From the NCBI RefSeq assembly GCF_028714775.1, contig NZ_JAQTLS010000001.1:186001-250000 (forward strand): a DNA stretch of 64,000 bases, given 5' to 3'. A model generated the notes under the pieces. The model saw nothing but the letters and a program-made list of their open reading frames with translations. It made no database searches and was not told the DNA's origin. Source of the stretch: Thiothrix sp. GTDB taxonomy: Bacteria > Pseudomonadota > Gammaproteobacteria > Thiotrichales > Thiotrichaceae. Positions 8,740 through 17,664 of the stretch are shown one piece after another. Each line of letters opens with the position of its first letter. Positions within the stretch are counted from its first letter, which is position 1. Position numbers and translations under genes: made by a program.

Positions 8740-9201
8740 GTGAATATCTACGTTGGTAATCTGCCCTACAAAATCACCGATACTGACATGCGCGAACTGT
8801 TCGCAGCTTATGGCGAAGTATCAAGCGTTAGCATGGTTAAAGACAAAATGACAGGGCAATCCAAAGGCTTTGGCTTTGTCGAAATGCCTGACGCTGCTGA
8901 AGCCAGTGCTGCTATCCAGGGGTTGAATGAAAAGCCGGTTCAAGGCCGCAACATCAAAGTTAACGAAGCAAAACCACGCGAAGACCGTCCACGTACCGGC
9001 GGCGGTGGTCGTAGCGGTGGCGGCGGCTTCGGCGGCGGCAGCCGTGACGGCGGCGGCTTCGGCGGCGGTCGTAGCAGCGGCGGCGACCGTGGCGGTTTTG
9101 GTGGCGGCAGCCGTGACGGCGGTGGTAGCCGTGGTGGCGACCGTGGCGGCTTTGGCGGCGGTAGCCGTGACGGCGGCGGTTTCCGCAAGCGCGAATTCTA
9201 A
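8740..9201 (+). CDS. RRM RNA-binding protein with glycine/arginine-rich tail
   Basis: Residues 1-80 form one RNA recognition motif with RNP2 (IYVGNL, from residue 3) and RNP1 (KGFGFVEM, about residue 47). The rest (about 85-150) is low-complexity GGGFGGGSRDGG-type sequence with several RGG/RDGG boxes, which bind RNA non-specifically and promote self-association. The start is GTG. Proteins of this design (RbpA/Rbp in cyanobacteria and proteobacteria) are often cold-induced. The 244-base upstream spacer could include a long 5' leader; I see no clear promoter in it. A strong terminator follows. Confidence 0.88.
   Translation: MNIYVGNLPYKITDTDMRELFAAYGEVSSVSMVKDKMTGQSKGFGFVEMPDAAEASAAIQGLNEKPVQGRNIKVNEAKPREDRPRTGGGGRSGGGGFGGGSRDGGGFGGGRSSGGDRGGFGGGSRDGGGSRGGDRGGFGGGSRDGGGFRKREF
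9000..9185 (+). repeat. Tandem Gly-Arg-coding repeats
   Basis: The 3' half of the RRM gene is built from imperfect repeats of GGCGGC, AGCCGTGAC and TTCGGCGGC units encoding SRDGGGFGGG-like blocks. Slippage here would change tail length. Confidence 0.75.
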
Positions 9202-9209
9202 TTCGCCTA

Positions 9210-9240
9210 GGCTGACAGGGTTTCCTGTCAGCCTGCTTTT
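9210..9240 (+). terminator. Intrinsic terminator of the RRM gene
   Basis: A 10-bp stem GGCTGACAGG/CCTGTCAGCC with a GTTT loop is followed by TGCTTTT. It overlaps the last codons of the convergent yggU gene. Confidence 0.8.
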
Positions 9241-9518
9241 AACACTCCTGCTGGTAGGTTAAGCGGGGCAATAATACATAAGTGTTTATTCCGCCCAGTT
9301 TCACCGTTCTTGATCTGTACGTTTGATTTGGCAATGCCACAAGCTTTCGCCACAAACTTAATCAGATACTCATTGGCTTTGCCATCCACTGGCGGAGCAG
9401 TAATCCTTATTCGTATACGATCTTCCTGCACTTCAGCAAATTCATCCTTGCTCGCTTTCGGCTGCACCCGCACGAACAGGTGCAACACATTCCCTTCCCA
9501 ACGGTAAAACCCCGCCAC
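9228..9518 (-). CDS. yggU: YggU family protein (DUF167)
   Basis: This 96-residue protein has the DUF167 core: RVQPKASKDEF near residue 17, ITAPPVDGKANEYLIKFVAK in the centre, and NVQIKNGETGRNK. Its function is unknown. It follows yggT after 3 bases and uses a GTG start. The proC-yggT-yggU order is widely conserved in Gammaproteobacteria. The 3' end runs into the shared terminator. Confidence 0.88.
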   Translation of the reverse strand: MAGFYRWEGNVLHLFVRVQPKASKDEFAEVQEDRIRIRITAPPVDGKANEYLIKFVAKACGIAKSNVQIKNGETGRNKHLCIIAPLNLPAGVLKAG

Positions 9519-9521
9519 CCG

Positions 9522-10070
9522 TTACAGCCCGTAGGACTGAAGCACAATCAAGACGATGTACAGCAGCAATAATGCCGCCATCGGCGCTAGGTCAACCATG
9601 CCAATCACTGGAACCACCCGGCGGATCGGACGCAACAACGGTTCGGTCAGGCTATTCAGCACATCTGCCAAGGGGTTGCCATAACTGTTCCCCACCCAAC
9701 TCATCACCGCTTGCACGATCAGGGCAAAAATGTAGATATGGATAACAGTGCGCAGCAATTCAAATACCGCATACAACACAATGCCGATAAGGCTGACAGG
9801 CTTCCCCATCAGGCCAACCAACAACAGCACTTGGATAACGGTCAAACCCAGCGCCAGCACAATCGCCGCCGTATCCACTTTTCCAGCAGGCGGAATCATG
9901 CGCCGCAACGGAACCAGCAAGGGGTTGGTGATTTTGACCAGAAATTGCGACAGCGGGTTATAAAAGTTTGCCCGCGACCAAGCCAGCAAAAAGCGGATGA
10001 CAACCGCCCCGATGTAAAGCGAGAACAGGGTTCCCACCAAAAAAATACCGACATTTTGTAAAGCAGTCAT
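9522..10070 (-). CDS. yggT: YggT family integral membrane protein
   Basis: The 182-residue protein has about four hydrophobic helices arranged as two YGGT repeats, each followed by a conserved basic segment (LLVPLRRMIPP and LLRPIRRVVP). Members have been linked to osmotic tolerance and cell-shape phenotypes, but the molecular role is unknown. The ATG at 10070 has AAGGA six bases upstream; the frame extends two codons to a TTG that I consider less likely. Confidence 0.88.
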   Translation of the reverse strand: MTALQNVGIFLVGTLFSLYIGAVVIRFLLAWSRANFYNPLSQFLVKITNPLLVPLRRMIPPAGKVDTAAIVLALGLTVIQVLLLVGLMGKPVSLIGIVLYAVFELLRTVIHIYIFALIVQAVMSWVGNSYGNPLADVLNSLTEPLLRPIRRVVPVIGMVDLAPMAALLLLYIVLIVLQSYGL

Positions 10071-10087
10071 GGGCAATCCTTAAGGGT

Positions 10088-10930
10088 TTAGCTATTGGCA
10101 GCGGCGAGTTCACGCGAGCGGTTTTCAGCAGCGTGCAACGCCTCGTCAAACAATGCAGGAAGGCCACCGTCATTCAGCACTTTCAGCGCCGCCTCGGTCG
10201 TACCACCTTTGGAAGTAACTTTGCGGCGTAATTCGGCGGGCGGGTCATTGCTTTCCAGTGCCAAACGCGCCGCGCCGAGGGCGGTTTGCACCACCAGCAA
10301 GTGGGCATCTTCCGCCGGAATGCCTAACTTTTCCGCCGCTGCTTGCATCGCTTCCATCACGAGGAAGAAGTAGGCGGGGCCACTGCCAGAAACAGCAGTC
10401 ACCGCATCGAGTTTACTTTCATCATCAAACCAGCGGGTAATGCCCACCGCCCGCAGGATACTTTCGGCTGAACTGCGCTGGGCTTCGGCTACATGCGGGT
10501 TAGCGTATAGACCCGTTGCGCCTGCTTGCACCAGTGCGGGGGTATTCGGCATACAGCGCACAATCGGCATATTACCACCCAACCAGTGGCTAAGGGCTTG
10601 TTCGCGGATACCGGCTGCGATGGAAATGAACAGCGGACGGTTGCGTTGCGCCTGTTCCGCCAGCGATTGTGTCACTTCGCGCATGACTTGCGGCTTGACC
10701 GCCAGCACGACCACATCCGCGCCCTGCATGGCTTCAAGATTGTCGGTGGAAGTATAAACCTCCGGCCAATGCTTGCGGATGGCATCCAATTGCAGCGGAT
10801 CAGGGTCAGCAACGCGCAAGGCGACGTTAGCCTGATCCTGCAATAAACCGACGATCAGGCTGCGTGCCATATTGCCTGCGCCGATGAAAGTGATGGTGGT
10901 TGGCTTTTGCACCAATTTAGGAGTTTCCAT
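10088..10930 (-). CDS. proC: Pyrroline-5-carboxylate reductase
   Basis: ProC performs the last step of proline synthesis, reducing P5C with NAD(P)H. The N-terminal Rossmann motif FIGAGNMARS (about residue 15) and the C-terminal family signature SGSGPAYFFLVMEAM are both present. At 280 residues it is slightly longer than the E. coli enzyme (269), from a short N-terminal extension. It begins the proC-yggT-yggU operon. Confidence 0.95.
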   Translation of the reverse strand: METPKLVQKPTTITFIGAGNMARSLIVGLLQDQANVALRVADPDPLQLDAIRKHWPEVYTSTDNLEAMQGADVVVLAVKPQVMREVTQSLAEQAQRNRPLFISIAAGIREQALSHWLGGNMPIVRCMPNTPALVQAGATGLYANPHVAEAQRSSAESILRAVGITRWFDDESKLDAVTAVSGSGPAYFFLVMEAMQAAAEKLGIPAEDAHLLVVQTALGAARLALESNDPPAELRRKVTSKGGTTEAALKVLNDGGLPALFDEALHAAENRSRELAAANS

Positions 10931-10998
10931 ATTCGTTTTGTGCCTACCGTTGAGTTTCCGTAATAATGGGCACTATTTTACAACCTCCAAGGGCAACA

Positions 10999-11325
10999 AT
11001 GGAAAATTTGCTTTTATTAGCCATTATCGGCGCAGGCGTGTGGTTCTGGATTGACTCCATGAATGCGCGGGAACGGGCTATCGCCGCCGCAGCACGAGCT
11101 TGCAGCGAAGTTAATGTGCAACTGCTAGACCAAACGGTGGTACTGGAAAGCCTCAAACCAGCACGAAACCGCCAAGGGCATCTGGTGTGGCGACGGACTT
11201 ACGGGTTTGAATACAGTGTACAAGGCGTGGAACGGCGCAGCGGGCGAGCAATCTTGCGCGGACGGGTGCTTGAGCAGGTGCAACTGGATGGGGATGAAGG
11301 GACTACGATTGAGCAGCACCATTAA
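10999..11325 (+). CDS. DUF3301 membrane-anchored protein
   Basis: This 108-residue protein has one N-terminal membrane helix (about residues 3-17) followed by a soluble domain with ARACSEVNVQLLDQTV and RRTYGFEYSVQGVERRSG, the hallmark stretches of DUF3301. Function is unknown. The ATG at 10999 was preferred over an earlier one because it begins the hydrophobic segment directly and has AGGG upstream. Confidence 0.8.
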   Translation: MENLLLLAIIGAGVWFWIDSMNARERAIAAAARACSEVNVQLLDQTVVLESLKPARNRQGHLVWRRTYGFEYSVQGVERRSGRAILRGRVLEQVQLDGDEGTTIEQHH

Positions 11326-11336
11326 ATAAGGCAAAG

Positions 11337-11367
11337 CCAGCAGGTACGCAGTGCACGTGCCTGCTGG
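11337..11367. terminator. Bidirectional terminator between DUF3301 and YadA-like genes
   Basis: A 12-bp stem CCAGCAGGTACG/CGTGCCTGCTGG (one G-U) with a 7-base loop lies between convergent genes. The T-tracts are weak on both sides. Confidence 0.6.
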
Positions 11368-11380
11368 TTTGATAGGAGAA

Positions 11381-12598
11381 TTAGAACTCCCACGTTGCGC
11401 CAACACCGCCGGATGTCGTGCTGCCGGATGCACCGAGGCTGGCCTTAATGACGACAGGTTTCATGGTGACAGGACGGTGGCTAAAGCCAATCGCCAAGCC
11501 CGATTTACCGCCTTGACCACCAGCAGCAATACCGAAGGTAGATTTTCCGGGCGTTTGCGCCTGCCCTAACTGGGCAAAGGCGGCACTGATTGCTCCCGTT
11601 TCATTAATTTTCTTGGTTAAATTCTTATCCAGATTATTCAACTGGCGGAAATTGACGGCATCGAAATCGGCTGCACCATCAGCAACGCCAGTGACACGTG
11701 CGGGCGCACCGCCTACACCGTTAAATTTCGCGCCGTTATCATCCAAGGTAAGCGTTGTTGAGTTAGTGCCGCCACTGAGGGTAGTGCTACTTTCGCCGAC
11801 GGTCAGGCCATGCGTGTTGCCAGCGGCGTTTCTGACAAGTACTGTCGCTTGCGTATTGCCAGCACCGCCGGAACGCCTAACCGCAATTTCCGCCCCGCTC
11901 GCACCTACACCACCATCCGTAGCTGTCACAACATCAAGGGTATCTTGGGTAACACGTGTTGCGTTCCCACCACCGTCATCTACCGTATTAGTTGTGCTGC
12001 CTATCAGTCGTGCCATTGTATTGGAACTTGCCCCCACGACCACGCTATCGGTTTGACCAAAACGGGTTTGATTACGAGAAGCAACGCTTCCGCCACCAGC
12101 CGCTTCGTTATATTGCGCAGTACCCGTTTGGTTACTAACCGTGGTGTTCGCACCATCGGCAACGTTTACACTTGAGCCTGTCTCATCAAAAAACCACGTA
12201 TTTGATTTTGGACCAACCGTATGGCTCCCGCTAGCTTTAGCATGATTGATGGTTGTATGGTTCGCTCCTGAAACTGATTTAATATCGGCAGCAGCTCCTG
12301 TCCCCGTAACATTCACTCCTCCAGTCGAGGTATGGGTTAATGTGGATGTGCCTGCAACAGAGCTAGGTCTACTAGAAAAACCATTCTCAGCATCGAAAAC
12401 CCATTGTCCAGGGTCAGCCCCTGCCGCCCCACTATCATTGACAATTACGCTACCAATAAAGCCACTATCCTGATTAACATTTAGAATAATGCTATCGTTA
12501 TCATTAGTTGTTGTATCGGCATATGCAGAAAAAGAACCAAGCAGACCAAGGCCGCTAGCAACGGAAAAATAAATTTTCTTCTGTGTAGTGCTTTTCAT
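11381..12598 (-). CDS. YadA-like trimeric autotransporter (adhesin-type) protein
   Basis: The 405-residue protein starts with a signal peptide ending near SAYA (about residue 27). A Ser/Thr/Asn/Gly-rich passenger with short beta-type repeats runs to about 300. The C-terminus has the YadA stalk-anchor pattern: RVTGVADGAADFDAVNFRQL, a short coiled coil, then beta strands ending in GVGATWEF with a terminal Phe for BAM recognition. Such proteins form trimeric surface fibres. The passenger is short for an adhesin and I recognise no binding head. A hairpin lies upstream at 12675. Confidence 0.82.
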   Translation of the reverse strand: MKSTTQKKIYFSVASGLGLLGSFSAYADTTTNDNDSIILNVNQDSGFIGSVIVNDSGAAGADPGQWVFDAENGFSSRPSSVAGTSTLTHTSTGGVNVTGTGAAADIKSVSGANHTTINHAKASGSHTVGPKSNTWFFDETGSSVNVADGANTTVSNQTGTAQYNEAAGGGSVASRNQTRFGQTDSVVVGASSNTMARLIGSTTNTVDDGGGNATRVTQDTLDVVTATDGGVGASGAEIAVRRSGGAGNTQATVLVRNAAGNTHGLTVGESSTTLSGGTNSTTLTLDDNGAKFNGVGGAPARVTGVADGAADFDAVNFRQLNNLDKNLTKKINETGAISAAFAQLGQAQTPGKSTFGIAAGGQGGKSGLAIGFSHRPVTMKPVVIKASLGASGSTTSGGVGATWEF

Positions 12599-12674
12599 AA
12601 GTGAAAACTCCTCATTACATATTTGATTACATTTATGAGTAAGGAGGATTCTGTGGCTTGCGTCTGTGAGATTT

Positions 12675-12709
12675 CCCCCTCGACCTGCTTAAAGGTGTAG
12701 TTGAGGGGG
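12675..12709. repeat. Inverted repeat between ubiK and the YadA-like gene
   Basis: CCCCCTCGAC pairs with GTTGAGGGGG (one G-U) around a 15-base loop. There is no T-tract, so it may be a dispersed palindromic element or leader structure rather than a terminator. Confidence 0.45.
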
Positions 12710-12747
12710 CTTGAAGATGTGGTGTGCAGCAGGACGAGCGGAATTCT

Positions 12748-13017
12748 TTACTGGATAGAGGGCGTGTGACCGCTGGACTGTTGCGATTCGAGTACCGCTA
12801 GCCGCTGTTCCAACGCTTCCAGCTTCTCGCGGGTGCGCAACAGCACTGCCGACTGGATGTCGAACTCTTCCCGCGTCACCAGATTCATCTTCTGCAAACC
12901 CCCTTCCAGCAGACCGCGCATGTTCTTCTCCATATCTTCCTGCATGTGACGTACAGGTTCGGGGAGAAGTGCGGAAAGCTTCTTCGCCAGATCATCCAGA
13001 TTGCCAAAGTTTTGCAT
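12748..13017 (-). CDS. ubiK: Ubiquinone biosynthesis accessory factor UbiK
   Basis: This 89-residue protein matches UbiK (YqiC). It has the N-terminal NLDDLAKKLSALLPEPVRHMQEDMEKNMR amphipathic region split by family landmarks, VTREEFDIQSAVLLRTREKL, and a C-terminal coiled coil LEALEQRLAVLE. UbiK helps the late, oxygen-dependent steps of ubiquinone synthesis in the Ubi metabolon. It appears monocistronic. Confidence 0.9.
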   Translation of the reverse strand: MQNFGNLDDLAKKLSALLPEPVRHMQEDMEKNMRGLLEGGLQKMNLVTREEFDIQSAVLLRTREKLEALEQRLAVLESQQSSGHTPSIQ

Positions 13018-13116
13018 GGGAGATTCCTCGTATCGGTGGTTTATGTGCCCCAGATTGTAGCACTACAGCAAGCCTGCGATGGCTGATCTTTGATTTAGTG
13101 CATCAGCGATAACTAA

Positions 13117-13133
13117 TGCACTTTTATCGTGCG
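13117..13133 (+). promoter_or_regulatory. NtrC binding site (enhancer-like)
   Basis: GCAC-N7-GTGC, here as TGCAC-TTTTATC-GTGCG, matches the half-site spacing of the NtrC consensus (GCAC-N7-GTGC). It lies about 110 bases upstream of the sigma-54 promoter at 13229, the expected position for an activator site. No second site of equal quality was seen. Confidence 0.65.
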
Positions 13134-13228
13134 CCACACAAGCAAGATACGGCACAAAAAACAAACAAATGCAGCTTTTTCACCACAGTGTATGTATTCA
13201 TCACGCTGTCATCAGCCATTTCGATGGT

Positions 13229-13244
13229 TGGCACGGCAATTGCT
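13229..13244 (+). promoter_or_regulatory. sigma-54 promoter of the porin-glnK-amtB operon
   Basis: TGGCACG-N4-TTGCT is a perfect RpoN -24/-12 element 47 bases upstream of the porin ATG. With the NtrC site and the glnK-amtB genes downstream this indicates induction under nitrogen limitation. Confidence 0.9.
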
Positions 13245-13291
13245 AGATAGTCACTGTTAAACACAAAGTTTTCTTAACAGGAGATATTGAG

Positions 13292-14002
13292 ATGAAAATT
13301 CGCGTTTTGTTGACTGCAACTGTACTGGGCTCTTTGTTTGTCAGCACGCAAGCGCTGGCTGGTGCTAGTGCAAACATCGGTGCAACCAGCAACTATCTGT
13401 GGCGTGGCATCACCCAGACACAAGATGGCGGTGCAGTGCAAGCTGGTCTCGATTATAAAGCTGACAATGGCTTCTACGTAGGCACATGGACATCCAATGC
13501 CAAATTTGCTGGCGTGGCAGGCACAGAATTGGACTTGTACGCAGGTTATGCAAAAGAATTGGAATCAGGATTGAGCTACGACGTGGGCGTCGTCAATTAC
13601 GGGTATCACCCAAAGGCTGTCTCTCGGGAGTTTGCGGAAGCCTATGGCAAAGTGGCTTATAAGGGTGTAGGTGCTGAAGTTGACTACACAATCAGCAAAA
13701 AAAGTTTAACGACTGATCCTGTCGATTACAAAAAGAAAGATGTTTACTACGGGATCGGCTACAACGGCAAGCTGGCAAATGATTGGTCATACGCGATCAA
13801 AACGGGCAAATACAATTTTGATGACCCAACCGGGGATGATTATGGCAATACGCAACTGTCACTGACTAAAACTGTTGGCAAAGCCGGAGATTTCACATTA
13901 GCGGTAGACAAAACTAGCGGTCAAGACGCTATAGCGTTAAATGACACCAAGGCCAACGATGCCAAAGTCAGTCTGAGCTGGAAAAAATCTTTCGATTTCT
14001 AA
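13292..14002 (+). CDS. TorF-family putative porin (TIGR02001)
   Basis: The 236-residue protein has a signal peptide cleaved after QALA (about residue 23). The mature part begins with SANIGATSNYLWRGITQTQDGGAVQAG split over the first strands, the landmark of the TIGR02001/Gcw_chp outer-membrane family. Alternating hydrophobic strands end with a terminal Phe (KKSFDF). Relatives often neighbour glnK-amtB. It is probably an outer-membrane channel that supplies nitrogen compounds to AmtB under nitrogen starvation; the substrate is inference. A small hairpin (14014-14033) between this gene and glnK could lower downstream expression. Confidence 0.85.
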   Translation: MKIRVLLTATVLGSLFVSTQALAGASANIGATSNYLWRGITQTQDGGAVQAGLDYKADNGFYVGTWTSNAKFAGVAGTELDLYAGYAKELESGLSYDVGVVNYGYHPKAVSREFAEAYGKVAYKGVGAEVDYTISKKSLTTDPVDYKKKDVYYGIGYNGKLANDWSYAIKTGKYNFDDPTGDDYGNTQLSLTKTVGKAGDFTLAVDKTSGQDAIALNDTKANDAKVSLSWKKSFDF

Positions 14003-14055
14003 GCCCATCCTGTCGCCCTGCCTGCTAAGGGCGGGGCATTTAAAGCAAGGAGTAA

Positions 14056-14400
<345 letters not shown>

Positions 14401-14410
14401 GGGGGTTACT

Positions 14411-15805
14411 ATGAATTTTCGTCTAGGTTTGATGATGCTGGTCGCCTTGCTGGGCTTGTCCGGCATCGCAATGGCTGATCCGGCTGCTGATGCTGCCGCT
14501 GCTGCGGTTCCTGTGCCTGACAAAGGCGACACCACGTGGATGCTGGTTTCCACCTTGCTGGTTATTATGATGACCATTCCGGGCTTGGCACTGTTCTACG
14601 GCGGTTTGGTACGCGCTAAAAACATGCTGTCCGTATTGGCACAAGTGTTCACCATTTTCTGCGTCATCGCCATTCTGTGGGTGGTGTACGGTTACTCGCT
14701 GGCCTTTACTGATGGCGGCGGCATGAACAGCTTTATCGGCGGCTTCAGCAAGCTGTTCCTGAAAAGCGTCGATACCGCCATCACAGTAGAAACTTTCAGC
14801 AAGGGCGTGGTTATCCATGAAATGCTGTTCATGGTGTTCCAGTTGACCTTTGCTGCCATCACTACCGCGCTGATCGTGGGTGGTTTTGCGGAACGTATCA
14901 AGTTCTCTGCACTGTTGGTGTTCTCTGTATTGTGGTTCACCCTGTCTTACCTGCCTATGGCACACATGGTTTGGTTCTGGGGCGGTCCATCGGCGTATGA
15001 CGCTCCGGCTGGCTTCCTGTTTGCTAAAGGTGCGTTGGACTTCGCTGGCGGCACGGTCGTCCACATCAATGCGGCAATGGCAGCACTGGTTGGCTCCATC
15101 GTGGTTGGCAAACGTGTTGGTTACGGTCGTGACCCTATGACCCCGCACTCACTGGTAATGACCATGGTCGGTGCATCCTTACTGTGGGTTGGCTGGTTCG
15201 GTTTCAACGCTGGCTCCAACTTGGAAGCAACTGGCACGGCAGTACTGGCAATGGTTAACACCATTCTGGCAACCGCTGCGGCTGGCTTGTCATGGATGTT
15301 CGCAGAATGGTTGCTGCGCGGCAAACCTTCACTGCTGGGCGTCACTTCCGGTGCAGTTGCTGGTTTGGTTGCCATCACACCAGCGGCAGGTTTCTCAGGC
15401 CCGATGGGCGCTATCGTACTGGGCATGATCACAGGTGTTGCTTGCTTGTGGGGTGTTACTGGCCTGAAACACATGCTGGGTTATGACGACTCCCTCGACG
15501 TATTCGGCGTCCACGGTATCGGCGGCATGATCGGTGCAATCGGTACAGGCATTGTGGTTAACCCGGCACTGGGCGGTACTGGTATTTTTGACTATGCCAC
15601 GGGTGCAGTAGCTACTGAGTTTGACATGGCGCACCAAGTTTGGGTGCAAATGCAAGGCGTTGGCACTGTCGTGATCTGGTCTGGTCTGGTCAGCTTCGTA
15701 CTGTTTACCCTGATTAAATACACGATGGGTCTGCGTGTTACGCAAGACGAAGAACGCGAAGGTCTGGACACTGTGTCCCACGGCGAACGCGCTTACTCCC
15801 TATAA
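14411..15805 (+). CDS. amtB: Ammonium transporter AmtB
   Basis: The 464-residue protein has a cleavable signal peptide (ending near AMADPA) and about 11 membrane helices. Family signatures are GLALFYGGLVRAKN, DFAGGTVVHINAAMAALVG and DDSLDVFGVHGIGGMIG split over helices, the latter holding the pore histidine. AmtB conducts ammonium and is blocked by GlnK. The ATG at 14411, after a GGGGG stretch, was chosen over a frame start inside glnK. A terminator follows at 15870. Confidence 0.95.
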   Translation: MNFRLGLMMLVALLGLSGIAMADPAADAAAAAVPVPDKGDTTWMLVSTLLVIMMTIPGLALFYGGLVRAKNMLSVLAQVFTIFCVIAILWVVYGYSLAFTDGGGMNSFIGGFSKLFLKSVDTAITVETFSKGVVIHEMLFMVFQLTFAAITTALIVGGFAERIKFSALLVFSVLWFTLSYLPMAHMVWFWGGPSAYDAPAGFLFAKGALDFAGGTVVHINAAMAALVGSIVVGKRVGYGRDPMTPHSLVMTMVGASLLWVGWFGFNAGSNLEATGTAVLAMVNTILATAAAGLSWMFAEWLLRGKPSLLGVTSGAVAGLVAITPAAGFSGPMGAIVLGMITGVACLWGVTGLKHMLGYDDSLDVFGVHGIGGMIGAIGTGIVVNPALGGTGIFDYATGAVATEFDMAHQVWVQMQGVGTVVIWSGLVSFVLFTLIKYTMGLRVTQDEEREGLDTVSHGERAYSL

Positions 15806-15869
15806 GGGCAGTGTGGTGGCACGCCATTCGATTGGCGTGCTGCAACTGACTTCTCCTCCGAGTCGACTT

Positions 15870-15900
15870 GAGGCGGGTAACAACCCGCCTCTTTTCTTTT
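15870..15900 (+). terminator. Intrinsic terminator of the porin-glnK-amtB operon
   Basis: A 9-bp stem GAGGCGGGT/ACCCGCCTC with an AACA loop is followed by TTTTCTTTT. Confidence 0.88.
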
Positions 15901-16010
15901 TAGCCCCTATCACCATTCGGTAACAAATTAGAAAATAAATTCAGCTTAGGTATTGCTTCACAATCCCAGAATGACCGCTGGGAATAACTGGGCAAACTAA
16001 CTTCATCCAA

Positions 16011-17573
16011 ATGCGGAAAATAATCTGGTTACTGCTGGGATGCGTCGTTATGGTTATCGTCGCAGGCTTGGGGATTGCATCCGTGCACCGAGCACCACTT
16101 GACACCATTACTGGCAAAACACTCGCTAATGGCGCACGTTTCGTACCGGAAACTTGCTGGTTCGACACGGGCGACAATACCGCTATCCAATGCGGCTGGC
16201 TGCACACTGCCCCTGCTGATAGCAAACACCCCTCCGCTTTCCAACTACCCGTCGTTATCATGCGCCACACTGGCATGGAGCATCAGCCTGATCCCTTGGT
16301 TTATCTGGCGGGTGGACCGGGCGCTGCTGCCGGTTTGGACAAGCAAGGTATCGAAAGCTATTGGCTAGACTGGTTTAAACAAAAAGCGGACATGAAACGC
16401 GACCTGATCCTGTTTGACCAACGCGGCACTGGCTTGAGCAAACCCGCTCTGAATTGCGACGAATACCGCGCATTAAGCGCCAGCATCTTATCCAACCCCG
16501 GTACACCGGAAGAAAACGCCAGCCGTTACCGCACCGTCAGCCAACAATGCCACGACCGCCTGACGCAAGCCAACCTGCCCTTGGCAGCACTCGGAACGGG
16601 CTATAGCGCCCAAGATGTCAACGACCTGCTGGAACTGCTTGATTACCCACAAGGCAATTTACTCGGCATATCTTACGGAACCCGTTTAGCGCTGGAAGTC
16701 CAACGCCAATTCCCGCAACGAATACGCAGCCTGTCACTGGATTCGCTTTACCCACCCGGCGAACACCTGTTCCGCGATTGGCCTGAGTTACTGGATAAAA
16801 GCATCCAACGCATTTTCCAATATTGCGACCAGCATGAACGTTGCCAACTGGAAAATGGCGACATCCGCCAACGCTATGCAAGCCTCATGGCAAAATTACG
16901 TGCCGAACCACTGCTGATTCCTGTCACCGACAAATACCCTGGGAACCTGCAAACCTTACGTTTGAATGATGAAATCCTGTTGGCAATCCTGTTCGATGCG
17001 CAATACACCAGTCATGCGTTGGCGAGCTTGCCGGACATGATCCGTCACTTGCAGGAAGGCCACCCGGAACTTGCCCAAGAGCCTATCGAAAACTATTTGC
17101 ACCACCAGTTTGATGACGCCTTCCGCGAGCCAGTATTCTGGTCGGTCGAATGCCGCGATAACCCGGCAGTTCCGCGTGAAAATAGGGATGCCAAAATCAA
17201 CGCCTACCCTGAATTGCGCTATTACCTGCCGCACGATTACGATGTTTGCGATGTGTGGAACGCAGCCCCCCAAGAGCAGGGCTTGCAAGCTCCCCAAGCG
17301 CCGCGCCAGACGCCAAGCCTGATCTTTTCGGGTGAAGATGACCCGATCACGCCAACTGCGTGGGCAGTCAAAGCCGCCGCACAGCAATTTTCCGAAAATA
17401 CCACCCATTTGTTCCGCTTCGCCGGGGTTGCCCACAGCGTTATGGACAGCAAGGAATGCGCCAATGCCTTGTTTATCCAGTTCCTGAACAATCCTACTGA
17501 ACGCCCCCGCGCCGATTGCCGTTTTGATGCAGAGGAACACCCCAAGCATACTGTCGCAGCCAGCTCCGACTGA
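16011..17573 (+). CDS. Alpha/beta hydrolase, tripeptidyl/prolyl aminopeptidase-like
   Basis: The 520-residue protein begins with a membrane helix or uncleaved signal (about residues 5-25). Alpha/beta-hydrolase landmarks are the oxyanion GGPGAAAG (about 102), FDQRGTGLSKP, the nucleophile elbow GISYGT, and a C-terminal TAP-like segment with the acid in SGEDDPITP and the histidine in GVAHSVM. The family includes secreted tripeptidyl aminopeptidases and proline iminopeptidases. The likely role is periplasmic peptide cleavage; the exact substrate cannot be read. It stands between the amt operon and comM, apparently monocistronic. Confidence 0.82.
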   Translation: MRKIIWLLLGCVVMVIVAGLGIASVHRAPLDTITGKTLANGARFVPETCWFDTGDNTAIQCGWLHTAPADSKHPSAFQLPVVIMRHTGMEHQPDPLVYLAGGPGAAAGLDKQGIESYWLDWFKQKADMKRDLILFDQRGTGLSKPALNCDEYRALSASILSNPGTPEENASRYRTVSQQCHDRLTQANLPLAALGTGYSAQDVNDLLELLDYPQGNLLGISYGTRLALEVQRQFPQRIRSLSLDSLYPPGEHLFRDWPELLDKSIQRIFQYCDQHERCQLENGDIRQRYASLMAKLRAEPLLIPVTDKYPGNLQTLRLNDEILLAILFDAQYTSHALASLPDMIRHLQEGHPELAQEPIENYLHHQFDDAFREPVFWSVECRDNPAVPRENRDAKINAYPELRYYLPHDYDVCDVWNAAPQEQGLQAPQAPRQTPSLIFSGEDDPITPTAWAVKAAAQQFSENTTHLFRFAGVAHSVMDSKECANALFIQFLNNPTERPRADCRFDAEEHPKHTVAASSD

Positions 17574-17664
17574 GTAGCCGCCTCCTTTTGTCGACATATC
17601 CTTGAGCAGGCGCGGCGCTGACGGCACAATCGGTACGCAACCAAACTATAACAATGAGCCAGCC

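Noticed and set aside
9000-9185. Repeat array that could be taken for a CRISPR
   Set aside because: The units are coding, Gly/Arg-rich and irregular in length, with no spacers. No cas gene is present.
14423-15148. Minus-strand open frame of 241 codons
   Set aside because: It is antisense to amtB and glutamine/histidine-rich; amtB is unmistakable.
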